This document shows positions 33,783 through 41,430 of a stretch of 64,000 nt of DNA, in pieces. Origin of the DNA: JAGQRJ01 sp041402045 (GTDB lineage Bacteria; Planctomycetota; J058); contig JAWKSZ010000011.1 of NCBI GenBank assembly GCA_041402045.1, forward strand, positions 83,299-147,298, written 5' to 3'. The position numbers and the translations under genes were made by a program. Positions within the stretch are counted from its first letter, which is position 1. The number at the start of each line of letters is the position of its first letter. The notes under the pieces are model-generated. The model was not told the DNA's origin. It ran no database searches and saw nothing but the letters and a program-made list of their open reading frames with translations.

Positions 33783-35591
33783 ATGATCCGCCCGCTCGTG
33801 TTCACCGCCTGCGCCCTGCTCGCAGCCACCGGCGCCGTCGAGGCCCAGACGACCCTCTCGCGCACCTACGGCGGCCGCGCCTGCCGCGTGTTCGTGCCCA
33901 GCGGCTACCAGCAGGGCACCCCGCGGCCGCTGGTCGTCATGCTCCACGGCTGCACCCAGGACCCCGACGACTTCGCCCGCGGCACCGAGTTCGACCGGAT
34001 CGCCGAGCGCGAGAACCTGCTGGTCGTCTACCCCGCTCAGCCCCAGACCGCGAACCAGAACCGCTGCTGGAACTGGTTCGAGACCGGGCACCAGGCCCGC
34101 GGCCGCGGCGAGCCGGCCTCGATCGTCGGCTGCGTGGAGGGCGTGGCCCGGGAGTATGCGGTCGACCGCGCCCGGGTCTACGTCGCCGGGATCTCGGCCG
34201 GCGGCGCCATGAGCTCGATCATGGGCGCGACCTACCCCGACGTATTCGCCGCGATCGGCGTGCACTCGGGCGTGGAATACGCCGCCGCCGACGGCGTGGG
34301 CACCGCGTTCAGCGCCATGTTCACCGGTGGCCCCGACCCCGAGCGCGCCGCCGACCTCGTGGTGCGCGCCATGGGCAGCCACCGCCGCGCCATGCCGGCC
34401 ATGGTGATCCACGGCACCGGCGACTACACCGTGCGCCCGCTCAACGGCGAGCAGGTGATCGCGCAGTTCGCCCAGGTGGCGGACCTGCTCGACGGCGGCG
34501 ACGACGACTCGGTCAGCGCTCGCCCGACCACGACCCGCCAGGACGTGGCCCAAGGCGGGCTGCGCTACACCGTGTTCGACCACGAGGACGCCAGCGGCCG
34601 CGTGCTCCTGCGCCGCGTGCTGGTCGACGGCATGGCCCACGCCTGGTCCGGCGGCAGCACCCAGGGCTCCTACACCGACCCGGGCGGTCCCAGCGCCAGC
34701 GAGGCCCTGTGGGCGTTCTTCAGCCAGCACACCGTCAACGGCGGCGCGACCCCGACCCCCACGCCGACCCCGACCCCCACGCCGACCCCGACCCCCACGC
34801 CGACCGACGTCGTGCCTCCGACGACCACCGCAGCCCCATCCCCCGGCAGCTACGCCGTCGCGATCGACCTCGAGCTCCTGGTCAACGAGCAGGCGACCAC
34901 CTACTACACCCTCGACGGCACGACCCCCGACACCTCGTCGGCGGTCTACACCGGCCCGGTGACCCTGACCCACTCGGTGCGCCTGCGCTTCTTCAGCGTG
35001 GACGCGGCGGGCAACCGCGAGGCGGTGCAAGGCGGCGACTACGACGTGGCCGGCACCCCCTGCCCCTGCGCCCCGGTCGTGGTCAAGCTCGACGGCGAGG
35101 GCGAGACCCTCAGCCGCTACCTGGCCTGGGAGCCGCTGGTGGCCGGCGCGCTCAAGGTCGGTGACCAGGGCATGTTCCAGAGCGACCTGCACCGCGGGGT
35201 GATCGGCTTCGACGCCTCGAGCCTCCCCTCCCAGGCCCAGGTCCTGGGCGTGACCCTGCGCCTGCGGCGCAAGGCCGCCAAGGGCGGGGTCGAGGCCCTC
35301 GCGATCGACCTCCAGCGCGGCTACCTCGGCCGCTCGGCGAGCAGCGACCGCGAGGACTTCGACGCCCCGGCCTCGGACGCCTCGCTGGCTCGCGCCGCGG
35401 TGCCCACCGCCGACGGCGAGTGGCTCGAGGTCGACCTGCCCCAGGCCGCCGTCGACGCGCTCATGGCCCGCGGCTGGCTCGACCTGCGCCTGCGCGCGGA
35501 GACCGCCCGCCCCCAGTTCGAGGCGAGCTGGATCGAGTTCTACCGCGCCGGCGCCGACGCCCCGCAGCTGATCGTGCGCACCACGCGCTAA
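33783..35591 (+). CDS. Secreted PHB-depolymerase/feruloyl-esterase family protein, multidomain
   Basis: A 602-residue secreted esterase. Signal peptide: LVFTACALLAATGAVEAQ. Residues about 20-315 are an alpha/beta hydrolase of the PHB-depolymerase/CE1 type with HGCTQDPDDFA, nucleophile Ser138 in GISAGGAMS, Asp214 (GTGDYTV) and His286 (AHAWSGG). A (PT)n linker follows at about 321-341. Next is a chitobiase/beta-hexosaminidase-type C-terminal module (YYTLDGTTPDTSSAVYTGPV). The last part is a ~170-residue DNRLRE-like domain (GVIGFDASSLPSQAQVLGVT). It likely cleaves polyester or plant-wall ester bonds outside the cell. The TAA stop lies at the edge of a palindrome (35590-35684). Confidence 0.92.
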   Translation: MIRPLVFTACALLAATGAVEAQTTLSRTYGGRACRVFVPSGYQQGTPRPLVVMLHGCTQDPDDFARGTEFDRIAERENLLVVYPAQPQTANQNRCWNWFETGHQARGRGEPASIVGCVEGVAREYAVDRARVYVAGISAGGAMSSIMGATYPDVFAAIGVHSGVEYAAADGVGTAFSAMFTGGPDPERAADLVVRAMGSHRRAMPAMVIHGTGDYTVRPLNGEQVIAQFAQVADLLDGGDDDSVSARPTTTRQDVAQGGLRYTVFDHEDASGRVLLRRVLVDGMAHAWSGGSTQGSYTDPGGPSASEALWAFFSQHTVNGGATPTPTPTPTPTPTPTPTPTDVVPPTTTAAPSPGSYAVAIDLELLVNEQATTYYTLDGTTPDTSSAVYTGPVTLTHSVRLRFFSVDAAGNREAVQGGDYDVAGTPCPCAPVVVKLDGEGETLSRYLAWEPLVAGALKVGDQGMFQSDLHRGVIGFDASSLPSQAQVLGVTLRLRRKAAKGGVEALAIDLQRGYLGRSASSDREDFDAPASDASLARAAVPTADGEWLEVDLPQAAVDALMARGWLDLRLRAETARPQFEASWIEFYRAGADAPQLIVRTTR

Positions 35592-35684
35592 ACCAGAGTT
35601 CACGATTCTGAGCGGGCGAGAGTGGCTCCCATGTCGTCAGCGATCTAGCGCTCGCTCGCCCGCTCAGGATCGTGGCTCTGGTTT
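35590..35684. repeat. Stop-codon-anchored palindrome, copy 2
   Basis: The left arm AAACCAGAG..CACGATTCTGAGCGGGCGAG (35590-35622) pairs with 35651-35684 at about 29 of 33 positions with 1-nt bulges. It starts inside the TAA of the esterase gene. The tail CTAGTAGAGGCTTCGCTTGG (35685-35704) closely matches the tail of the copy at 45600. Confidence 0.8.
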
Positions 35685-35771
35685 CTAGTAGAGGCTTCGC
35701 TTGGTCGTGACGCGTCCTGCAGCGCCGAGTCTCCCGAACGCTAGCGCCCAGGCAGAGCCCCCAGGAGCTAA

Positions 35772-35843
35772 ACGGAAGGCGCGATTCGGTGGGAGGTCAG
35801 CACGTGGTCTCAGTCCTGACCCCTCAGAATCGCGCACCTCCGT
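35772..35843. repeat. Related palindrome, free-standing copy 3
   Basis: The arms ACGGAAGGCGCGATTC (from 35772) and GAATCGCGCACCTCCGT (to 35843) lie within a longer imperfect 28-29 nt pairing, with a 15 nt loop. CTAAAC at its left edge and the CGCGATTC core match the other copies. Here, however, no gene ends at the element. Confidence 0.65.
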
Positions 35844-35868
35844 CTATTGCCTCTCGATCGCGGATCGC

Positions 35869-35905
35869 GCGCGGCCCCGCTGGGTAACCCCTGGCGGGGC
35901 CGCGC
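35869..35905. promoter_or_regulatory. Perfect 12-bp inverted repeat upstream of the C11 peptidase gene
   Basis: GCGCGGCCCCGC, 13 nt loop, GCGGGGCCGCGC. No T-tract follows in either direction, so it is more likely a leader hairpin or operator than an intrinsic terminator. A TACCGT hexamer at 35946 could be the -10 of the next gene. Confidence 0.45.
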
Positions 35906-35975
35906 CGTTACAGGACTTTTACGCCCCCCGCCCCCCCTGGCGCGCTACCGTGATCGCTCCCAGGAAGGACCCCCC

Positions 35976-37163
35976 ATGCGCCTTGGCACACTCGCCGCGA
36001 CCCTGCTCCTGAGCTGCGGGCTCGCCCACGCCCAGACCGAGACGACCCCCACCCGCGAGTTGGTCCTCTACTACTACATGGCCTACGACAACAACCTCGA
36101 GCGCTGCGGGCCGCCGATCCTGGACATGCTGCAGAAGGGCGTGACCACCGACGACCTCGCGGTCGTGGTCAGCGCCGACTTCAGCGACAAGGGCATGCAC
36201 CGCTACGAGCTGACCCACGGCGCTGAGCGCAAGGAGACCCACCTCGAGGAGGAGGGCAGCGCCGAGGAGGAGACCCTCGCCGCCGAGCTCGCCTGGCTCG
36301 AGCAGCACTACCCGGCCAAGAAGTACGGGATCGTGTTCTTGAACCACGGCGGCGGGCTGGGGCAAATGTCGGTGGACGACGCCCCCCGCGAGGGCGGCCA
36401 GCGCTGGCTCTACCCGCCCGAGGTGTCCAAGGTGATCACCGCCTGGCGCGCGCAGGTCCAGGCCGCCCAGGGCGAGGTCGAGCTCGTCTTCTACCAGCAG
36501 TGCGGCAAGGGCTCGATCGAGAACTACCACTGCATGCGCACCGCCGCGCGCTACGTCATGGGCAGCCAGACCGTGGTCGGGGCGCCGAACTACTACTACC
36601 CCAAGGCCCTGGCCCACGTGGCCGAGCACCCCGAGGTCGACGGCAAGGAGCTCGCCAAGCAGATCACCGAGCGCGAGACGCCGAACATGTTCACCACCTA
36701 CAGCACCTTCGACAGCGCGCAGCTCGACCGCCTGCCCGAGGTGCTCGACCGCGTGCTCGAGCCGCTCCTGGCCCTCGAGACGATCGTGCTCCCGGGCCTC
36801 GGCCGCGAGCTGCCCACCTGCTTCGACTTCGGGCGCCAGGAGCTGTTCTTCGACGGCCTGGCGCTGTTCAAGGCGCTCTACGAGAAGAACGCGCTGGACC
36901 CGGCGCCGATCGCCGAGCTCGAGGCATACCACGCGGCGCTGATCACCAGCCACCGCGTCTCGCCCCAGCAGGTCTCCCGCGCGGGCACCTGGTGCGGCTA
37001 CTCGCTGTTCTTCCCGGTGCACCCCAAGCTGCTCGAGCGCTACGCCGACTACCCGATCTACGCCGACACCAAGCTCGACGAGTTCTTCAGCGAGGTGTTC
37101 CGCCAGGCCCTGGCGCGCCGCGCCGAGCAGGGGCGCCGCCCCGAGGGCGGCGAGCAGAAGTAG
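35976..37163 (+). CDS. Clostripain-like (family C11) cysteine peptidase, exported
   Basis: A 395-residue protein with a signal peptide (LAATLLLSCGLAHAQ). The C11 pattern is present: YYYMAYDNNLE near the N-terminus, catalytic His124 in FLNHGGG, and Cys176 in FYQQCGKGS at the end of the next strand. Clan CD enzymes of this kind cleave after basic residues, often auto-activating. The Cys context differs from the usual DACLM, so specificity may differ. The ATG at 35976 follows AGGAAGGA at good spacing. It stands alone, convergent with fpg. Confidence 0.85.
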   Translation: MRLGTLAATLLLSCGLAHAQTETTPTRELVLYYYMAYDNNLERCGPPILDMLQKGVTTDDLAVVVSADFSDKGMHRYELTHGAERKETHLEEEGSAEEETLAAELAWLEQHYPAKKYGIVFLNHGGGLGQMSVDDAPREGGQRWLYPPEVSKVITAWRAQVQAAQGEVELVFYQQCGKGSIENYHCMRTAARYVMGSQTVVGAPNYYYPKALAHVAEHPEVDGKELAKQITERETPNMFTTYSTFDSAQLDRLPEVLDRVLEPLLALETIVLPGLGRELPTCFDFGRQELFFDGLALFKALYEKNALDPAPIAELEAYHAALITSHRVSPQQVSRAGTWCGYSLFFPVHPKLLERYADYPIYADTKLDEFFSEVFRQALARRAEQGRRPEGGEQK

Positions 37164-37179
37164 CCCGCCCTCCGACCTC

Positions 37180-38055
37180 CTACTCCAGGGTCTTGGGCCA
37201 GTCCTCCTTGAGCAGGCGCGAGAGCCCGCGGTCCTTGAGCAGCTTGCCCCCGGTCTGGCAGGTCACGCAGTAGTTGGTCTCGCGGTCCGCGTAGCGGATC
37301 CGCTGGACCGGGCTCTCGCAGACCGGGCAGGGCTCGCCGAACTTGCCGTGGACCGCCATGTCCGGGCGGAAGGCGGTGACCTTGGTCGGCCAGGCCGCCT
37401 CGGCCTCGGCGCAGAGCCTGGCCGTCCACTCGGTGAGCACGGCCTGGGTCGCCTCGAACAGGCGCGCGCGCTCGGCGGCCGAGAGCTTCGAGGTCAACGT
37501 CACCGGCGAGAGCTGCGCGCGGTGCAGGATCTCGTCGGAGTAGGCGTTCCCGATCCCTGAGAAGTAGCGCGGGTCGCTCAGCGCGCGCTTGAGGGTGTGG
37601 TTGCCCAGGGCGAGCTGCGCCTCGAACCCTGGGAGGTCGAGCTCGAGGGGCTCCTTCCCGCCCCGGTCGTGCTCGGCGAGCCCCGCCTCGCCGGCGACCA
37701 CGTAGAGGCTCGCCCGGCGCTTGCTCCCCGCCTCGGTGAGCAGGAGCGCGCCCTCGGGGAAGTCGAACGCGCACAGCCCGCGCTTGCCCGGGGGCTTGGT
37801 CCCCGGCGGCGCCCACTGCAGGCGCCCGGCGATCATGAGGTGGATCACGAGCCACAGCTCGTCCTCGAGCCCCAGCGCGATCCGCTTGCCCACCCGCCGC
37901 AGCTCGCGCACCCGCTTGCCGTGGGTCGCGCTCAAAGGCGGCTCGACGCTGCGCAGCAGGAACGGGCTCGCGACCCGCACGCCCACCAGGGGCTGGTCCA
38001 GGATCCGCGGGCGCAGGGCAGCCAGGTAGGCCTCGACGTCGGGCAGCTCGGGCAC
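37180..38055 (-). CDS. mutM: Formamidopyrimidine-DNA glycosylase
   Basis: A 291-residue base-excision-repair enzyme that removes oxidised purines such as 8-oxoguanine and nicks the abasic site. It has the N-terminal PELPDVE with catalytic Pro2 and Glu3 (after Met removal), the conserved lysine region THGKRVRELRRVGKRI, and HHxTH-region residues in LIDELHR-like SDEILHRAQLSP. It ends with a four-cysteine zinc finger (CPVCESP and CVTCQTGG). The family (Fpg or the related Nei) cannot be fully separated by eye, but the DNA-binding segment GNHTLKRALSDPRYFSGIGN favours Fpg. It lies downstream of a terminator-like hairpin on the same strand. Confidence 0.9.
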   Translation of the reverse strand: MPELPDVEAYLAALRPRILDQPLVGVRVASPFLLRSVEPPLSATHGKRVRELRRVGKRIALGLEDELWLVIHLMIAGRLQWAPPGTKPPGKRGLCAFDFPEGALLLTEAGSKRRASLYVVAGEAGLAEHDRGGKEPLELDLPGFEAQLALGNHTLKRALSDPRYFSGIGNAYSDEILHRAQLSPVTLTSKLSAAERARLFEATQAVLTEWTARLCAEAEAAWPTKVTAFRPDMAVHGKFGEPCPVCESPVQRIRYADRETNYCVTCQTGGKLLKDRGLSRLLKEDWPKTLE

Positions 38056-38078
38056 GGCGCCATGGTAGCCAACGCAAA

Positions 38079-38100
38079 CGGCCCCGCCGAAGCGGGGCCG
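38079..38100 (-). terminator. Intrinsic terminator of the VWA gene pair
   Basis: On the minus strand: CGGCCCCGC, loop TTCG, GCGGGGCCG, then TTTGCGTT. This is a 9 bp GC stem with a UUCG tetraloop and a short U-run, placed after the two VWA genes and before the fpg start at 38055. Confidence 0.65.
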
Positions 38101-38148
38101 CGCAGCGAAGCAGCCAGAAGAGAACTCGCGGAGCTTCTTCCAAACTAG

Positions 38149-38243
38149 CTGAACGAAAGCACGATCGACGTGGGTCGCAGTCGGGGCGCTGTGGCGCCAT
38201 GCGCCCCGCTATGGGGCGACCCTCGATCGTGCCTTTCGTTCAG
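38149..38243. repeat. Stop-codon-anchored palindrome, copy 4
   Basis: The left arm CTGAACGAAAGCACGATCGA (38149-38168) pairs with 38223-38243 over its full length apart from one bulged base. An inner GGGTCGC pairing and a nested GGGGCGC/GCGCCCC hairpin complete the fold. The TGA of the minus-strand VWA gene is inside the right arm (38240-38242). In that gene's sense the tail is CTAG then GAAGAAGCTCCGCGAG. Confidence 0.8.
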
Positions 38244-39595
38244 GGAATGTCGGTGTACTTCCCGCTGTTCTCGTCGGCGAGCTTCTTCATGAAGCCGCCC
38301 ACGCCCGACGCGGCGAAGCCGAAGGTGTCGATCCGCCAGCGCTTGAAGCGGTTGAGCTCGGTGATCTTGTCAGCCACCTGCTCGCCGGTGAGCTGCTGGT
38401 TGGTGTCCTTGTCGACCTCGGTCGGGGCGCCGTCCGAGAGCAGGATCATGGTGTCCGCGCCGTCGACCTCGAACGCGGCCTCCGCCGCCTTGAGGGTCAT
38501 GGTGGTCCCGCTCGGGTTCAGGCCCATGACGAAGGCGATCGCCTTGTCCTTGTTGCCCGGGGTGGCGGCCATGAGCGACTTGCTGAACACCTTCACGTTG
38601 GTGTCGAAGCCAATGATCGTGAACAGGGAGCCCTGGGGCAGCGCGCTGATCACCTCCTTGAGCTGGAACTTGGCGCGCTCGACGCGGATCCGGCTCGGGG
38701 CGCGCTTCGGACCCTCGTCCTCCTTCTCGTCCTCGGCGTCGCCGCCCTCGGTGCCGCCGCCGGTCTTGGGGCCGCGGCGACCGGGGCTACCGGTCTGGGG
38801 CGGGGTCGGGGGCGCCGGGTCCTCGTAGGTCATGGAGCCCGAGGTGTCGATCACGAACACGATCCGGTTCGAGCGGATCTCGCTGCCGAAGAAGGTGGGG
38901 ACCTTCTTGCGCTCGCTGGTGGTCGAGGGCTCGCGGGGCGCGGCGCCGGTGCGCGGGCGGAAGTCCTGCTTCTTGATCTTCCAGTACTTGCGCCAGTCCT
39001 CGGCGGTCTTGAAGTTCTGCCCGGTGAGCTGGTAGAGGGTCTCCTCCACCGAGTTCATGAGCAGCCCGTCCTCTTCGCGGCCGCCCTGGAGCTTCTCCCA
39101 CAGGTCGATCAGGCCGTCGACCGCGTCCTTGGGCTGGCGCTTGCCGATCGCGTGCACCGCGGCGCGCAGCACCTCGGGCTCGCGGGACTCGAGGGCCTCG
39201 CCCAGCGCCCCGCCGGTCTTGTCGTCGTCCATGTCGGCGAAGGCGTCGATCAGGAGCAGCTTGACCCGGGGGTCACCGCGCTTCCCGACCATCTTCACCA
39301 TGTGGTCCACGGCCTCGTCGGACTTCATGCTCGCCAGCGCGCTGCGGGCGCCGTTGTAGACCTGCCCCGCGGTGTTGGTCAGCGCGACCTTGAGGATCAG
39401 GTCCACGGCCTTCTTGGAGTCGTCCGCGGCGAGCTCGCCGAGGGCGCTGGCCATGCCCGACTCGTCGCCGCTGCTCATGGCCGCGGCGAGCTTCTTCTGC
39501 GCGTCTTTGAAATCCTTCTTCGACAGCTCACCCGCCAGCGCGGGGCCGGTCAGGGCGAGCAGTCCGCCGATCAGGAACACGTGGGTCAGTCGCAT
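38240..39595 (-). CDS. Exported VWA-domain protein with N-terminal HEAT-like region (paralogue 2)
   Basis: A 451-residue secreted protein. Signal peptide: LIGGLLALTGPALAG. Residues about 20-210 are helical repeats of HEAT type (DDSKKAVDLILKVALTN and following). A von Willebrand A domain follows, with the MIDAS motif DTSGS in FVIDTSGSMTYEDP, a conserved Thr region and MILLSDGAPTEVD. The end is FGFAASGVGGFMKKLADENS. It shares the order and many exact segments (TFFGSEIRSNRIVFVID) with the gene upstream, so they arose by tandem duplication. An extracellular metal-dependent adhesion or binding role is likely. The ATG at 39595 follows GAGGAGA. Confidence 0.88.
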   Translation of the reverse strand: MRLTHVFLIGGLLALTGPALAGELSKKDFKDAQKKLAAAMSSGDESGMASALGELAADDSKKAVDLILKVALTNTAGQVYNGARSALASMKSDEAVDHMVKMVGKRGDPRVKLLLIDAFADMDDDKTGGALGEALESREPEVLRAAVHAIGKRQPKDAVDGLIDLWEKLQGGREEDGLLMNSVEETLYQLTGQNFKTAEDWRKYWKIKKQDFRPRTGAAPREPSTTSERKKVPTFFGSEIRSNRIVFVIDTSGSMTYEDPAPPTPPQTGSPGRRGPKTGGGTEGGDAEDEKEDEGPKRAPSRIRVERAKFQLKEVISALPQGSLFTIIGFDTNVKVFSKSLMAATPGNKDKAIAFVMGLNPSGTTMTLKAAEAAFEVDGADTMILLSDGAPTEVDKDTNQQLTGEQVADKITELNRFKRWRIDTFGFAASGVGGFMKKLADENSGKYTDIP

Positions 39596-39646
39596 TGGGG
39601 GTCTCCTCGGGACTCGGGCAGCCTCGCGCCCGCCACATAGTAAGGC

Positions 39647-41101
39647 CTATCGAATCGGGGTGTAGGTGCCACCGTTCTGCTCGGCGAGGTCGCGCATGAA
39701 CTCGCTGAGGTCCATGCTGCTGCCCCCTCCGAAGCCGGGAATGTTCCCTCGCGGGTCCGCCGTGTCGAACCCGAAGGTCATGATCCGCAGACGCTTGAAG
39801 CGGTTGAGGGCTTCGACCTTCTTCAGGATCTGGTCGGTGCTCATGGGCTGACCGGTGGCCCGGTCGATCTCGGTGGGCGCGCCGTCGGAGAGGAGCACGA
39901 TCGTGTCCGCTCCGTCGACCTCGAAGGCCGCGCGCAGCGCGTTGTAGGTGAAGGTGCTCCCGTTGGCGGCGAGCTCGTCGATCCACTCCAGGGCCGAGCC
40001 CTTGCTGCGGTCGCTGGCGCCGGTGAGCTTGCCCGCCCAGATTCGCAGCCACTCGAAGCCGCCGATCTTGGGGGGCAGGAGCCCGTCGGGGTCGCCGCCC
40101 TGGGCGTTGCCCGGGGGCATCATGGCGCCGGAGTAGGCCAGGATCGTGAACCGCGCGCTGTCGGGCAGCGCCTTGACCGCCTGCTGCAGCTGGAACTTGG
40201 CGCGGTCGATCCGCACCCGGCTCTCGGACTCCTGGGGGCCCTCGTCCCCGTCGCCGCCGCCGGTCTGGGGCCCGCGGGCGCGGCCCGGGCTCCCCGTGCG
40301 CTGGCGCGGCGGGGGGTCCGCGGCGTGCATGCTCCCGCTGACGTCGATCACGAACACGATCCGGTTCGAGCGGATCTCGCTGCCGAAGAACGTGGGCCGC
40401 TTGCGCTCGCTGGTCCCCTCCCAGTTCTTGGGCTTGCCGCCGGTGACCGGACGGAAGCTCGCCTTGCGCGGCGCCCAGAAGCCGCGGTAGAGCTCGGCGT
40501 TGGCGAAGGACTCGCCGGTGATCGAGGCCAGGGCGTCGCGCACCTGGTGGGTCAGGAGCGAGTCCTCGTCGTCGTCCCGGCTCTCGAGCTCGCCCAGGAG
40601 GTCGATCAGGCCGTCGACGGCCTTGACCAGCTTGGCCTTGGCGATCAACTGGACCGCGGCGCGGGCGACCTCGGGCTGACGCTTGTAGGCGTCGAGCCCC
40701 GCGGTCAGCGCCTGGGAGGCGGTGGCCTCGTCCATCTGGGCCGCGACCTCGAGCAGGAAGATCTTCTCTCCGGGCTTGGTGCCGCTGCGCTCGACGTCCT
40801 TGAGCAGGGACTCGCGCACCTCGTCGGCGCGCATGCCGGCGGCCGCCGAGACCGCGGCGTCGAAGGACTCGGGCGCCGCGACCACGAGCTGGCTCATGAG
40901 CTCGAGGGCGCGCTTGCTGTCGTCCTCCGCCAGCTCACGCAGAATGCTGCCCAGCGAGCCGTACTGCCGAGTGGCGACGGCGCGAGCCGCGTCCTTCTTG
41001 AGCTTGTTGAATTCGCGGGACCCGAGCGGCGCGGCCTGCGCGCCTGCGATCAGGGTCAAGACGAGGCTCGAGGCCCCGATCCACGTCGTGCTGCTCCTCA
41101 T
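39647..41101 (-). CDS. Exported VWA-domain protein with N-terminal HEAT-like region (paralogue 1)
   Basis: A 484-residue secreted protein with a signal peptide (GASSLVLTLIAGAQA), HEAT-like helices to about residue 220 and a VWA domain with MIDAS DVSGS (FVIDVSGSMHAADPP). The signature IVLLSDGAPTEIDRATGQP is followed by FGFDTADPRGNIPGFGGG, an insertion the paralogue lacks. Between strand 1 and the next helix is a Gly/Pro-rich loop with RTGSPGRARGPQTGGG. The ATG at 41101 is preceded by GGGAGGA. It lies 51 bp upstream of the paralogue in the same direction, so one transcript is likely. Confidence 0.88.
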   Translation of the reverse strand: MRSSTTWIGASSLVLTLIAGAQAAPLGSREFNKLKKDAARAVATRQYGSLGSILRELAEDDSKRALELMSQLVVAAPESFDAAVSAAAGMRADEVRESLLKDVERSGTKPGEKIFLLEVAAQMDEATASQALTAGLDAYKRQPEVARAAVQLIAKAKLVKAVDGLIDLLGELESRDDDEDSLLTHQVRDALASITGESFANAELYRGFWAPRKASFRPVTGGKPKNWEGTSERKRPTFFGSEIRSNRIVFVIDVSGSMHAADPPPRQRTGSPGRARGPQTGGGDGDEGPQESESRVRIDRAKFQLQQAVKALPDSARFTILAYSGAMMPPGNAQGGDPDGLLPPKIGGFEWLRIWAGKLTGASDRSKGSALEWIDELAANGSTFTYNALRAAFEVDGADTIVLLSDGAPTEIDRATGQPMSTDQILKKVEALNRFKRLRIMTFGFDTADPRGNIPGFGGGSSMDLSEFMRDLAEQNGGTYTPIR

Positions 41102-41196
41102 ATGCCGTCCTCCCTGGTGCGAGGCTCCACTCCCCATCGAGACGGCTGCACCCTAGTCGATCTGGCGGGGAGGCTGTGTCAGCGCGCAGTAAAACC

Positions 41197-41323
41197 CCGG
41201 CGCGAAGGCCCCTTGACAGCAAGGGTTGCGGGCTTTCGCCGGCAGCTTCGAACCTCGGTCGGACGGAGACAGGGGCAGCGCGCCGTCTCCTGCCGACCCC
41301 CGTCCGACCTGCGTCCGAGGTTC
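41197..41323. promoter_or_regulatory. Two inverted repeats upstream of argS
   Basis: First: CCGGCGCGAAGGCCC (from 41197) pairs imperfectly with GGGCTTTCGCCGG (to 41242). Second: GAACCTCGG..GTCGGACGGAGAC (41250-41270) pairs with GTCTCC..CCGTCCGAC..CCGAGGTTC (41285-41323). Both lie before the putative -10 (41372), between divergent genes, and could be operators for argS or the VWA pair. The 330 bp gap holds no gene. Confidence 0.45.
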
Positions 41324-41371
41324 CGCGACGGCGCCCCCACCCCCCGTCCGTCCTACCCTCGGCTTTTCGGT

Positions 41372-41377
41372 TAGGCT
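41372..41377 (+). promoter_or_regulatory. Putative -10 hexamer TAGGCT for argS
   Basis: TAGGCT with T-rich flanks (TTTTCGGTTAGGCTTTGG) lies 53 nt before the GTG at 41431. Confidence 0.4.
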
Positions 41378-41430
41378 TTGGCCCGCCCCGCGCCCCAACG
41401 CGCGGCGGGCGCTCGGGTTGGGAGGAAGCC

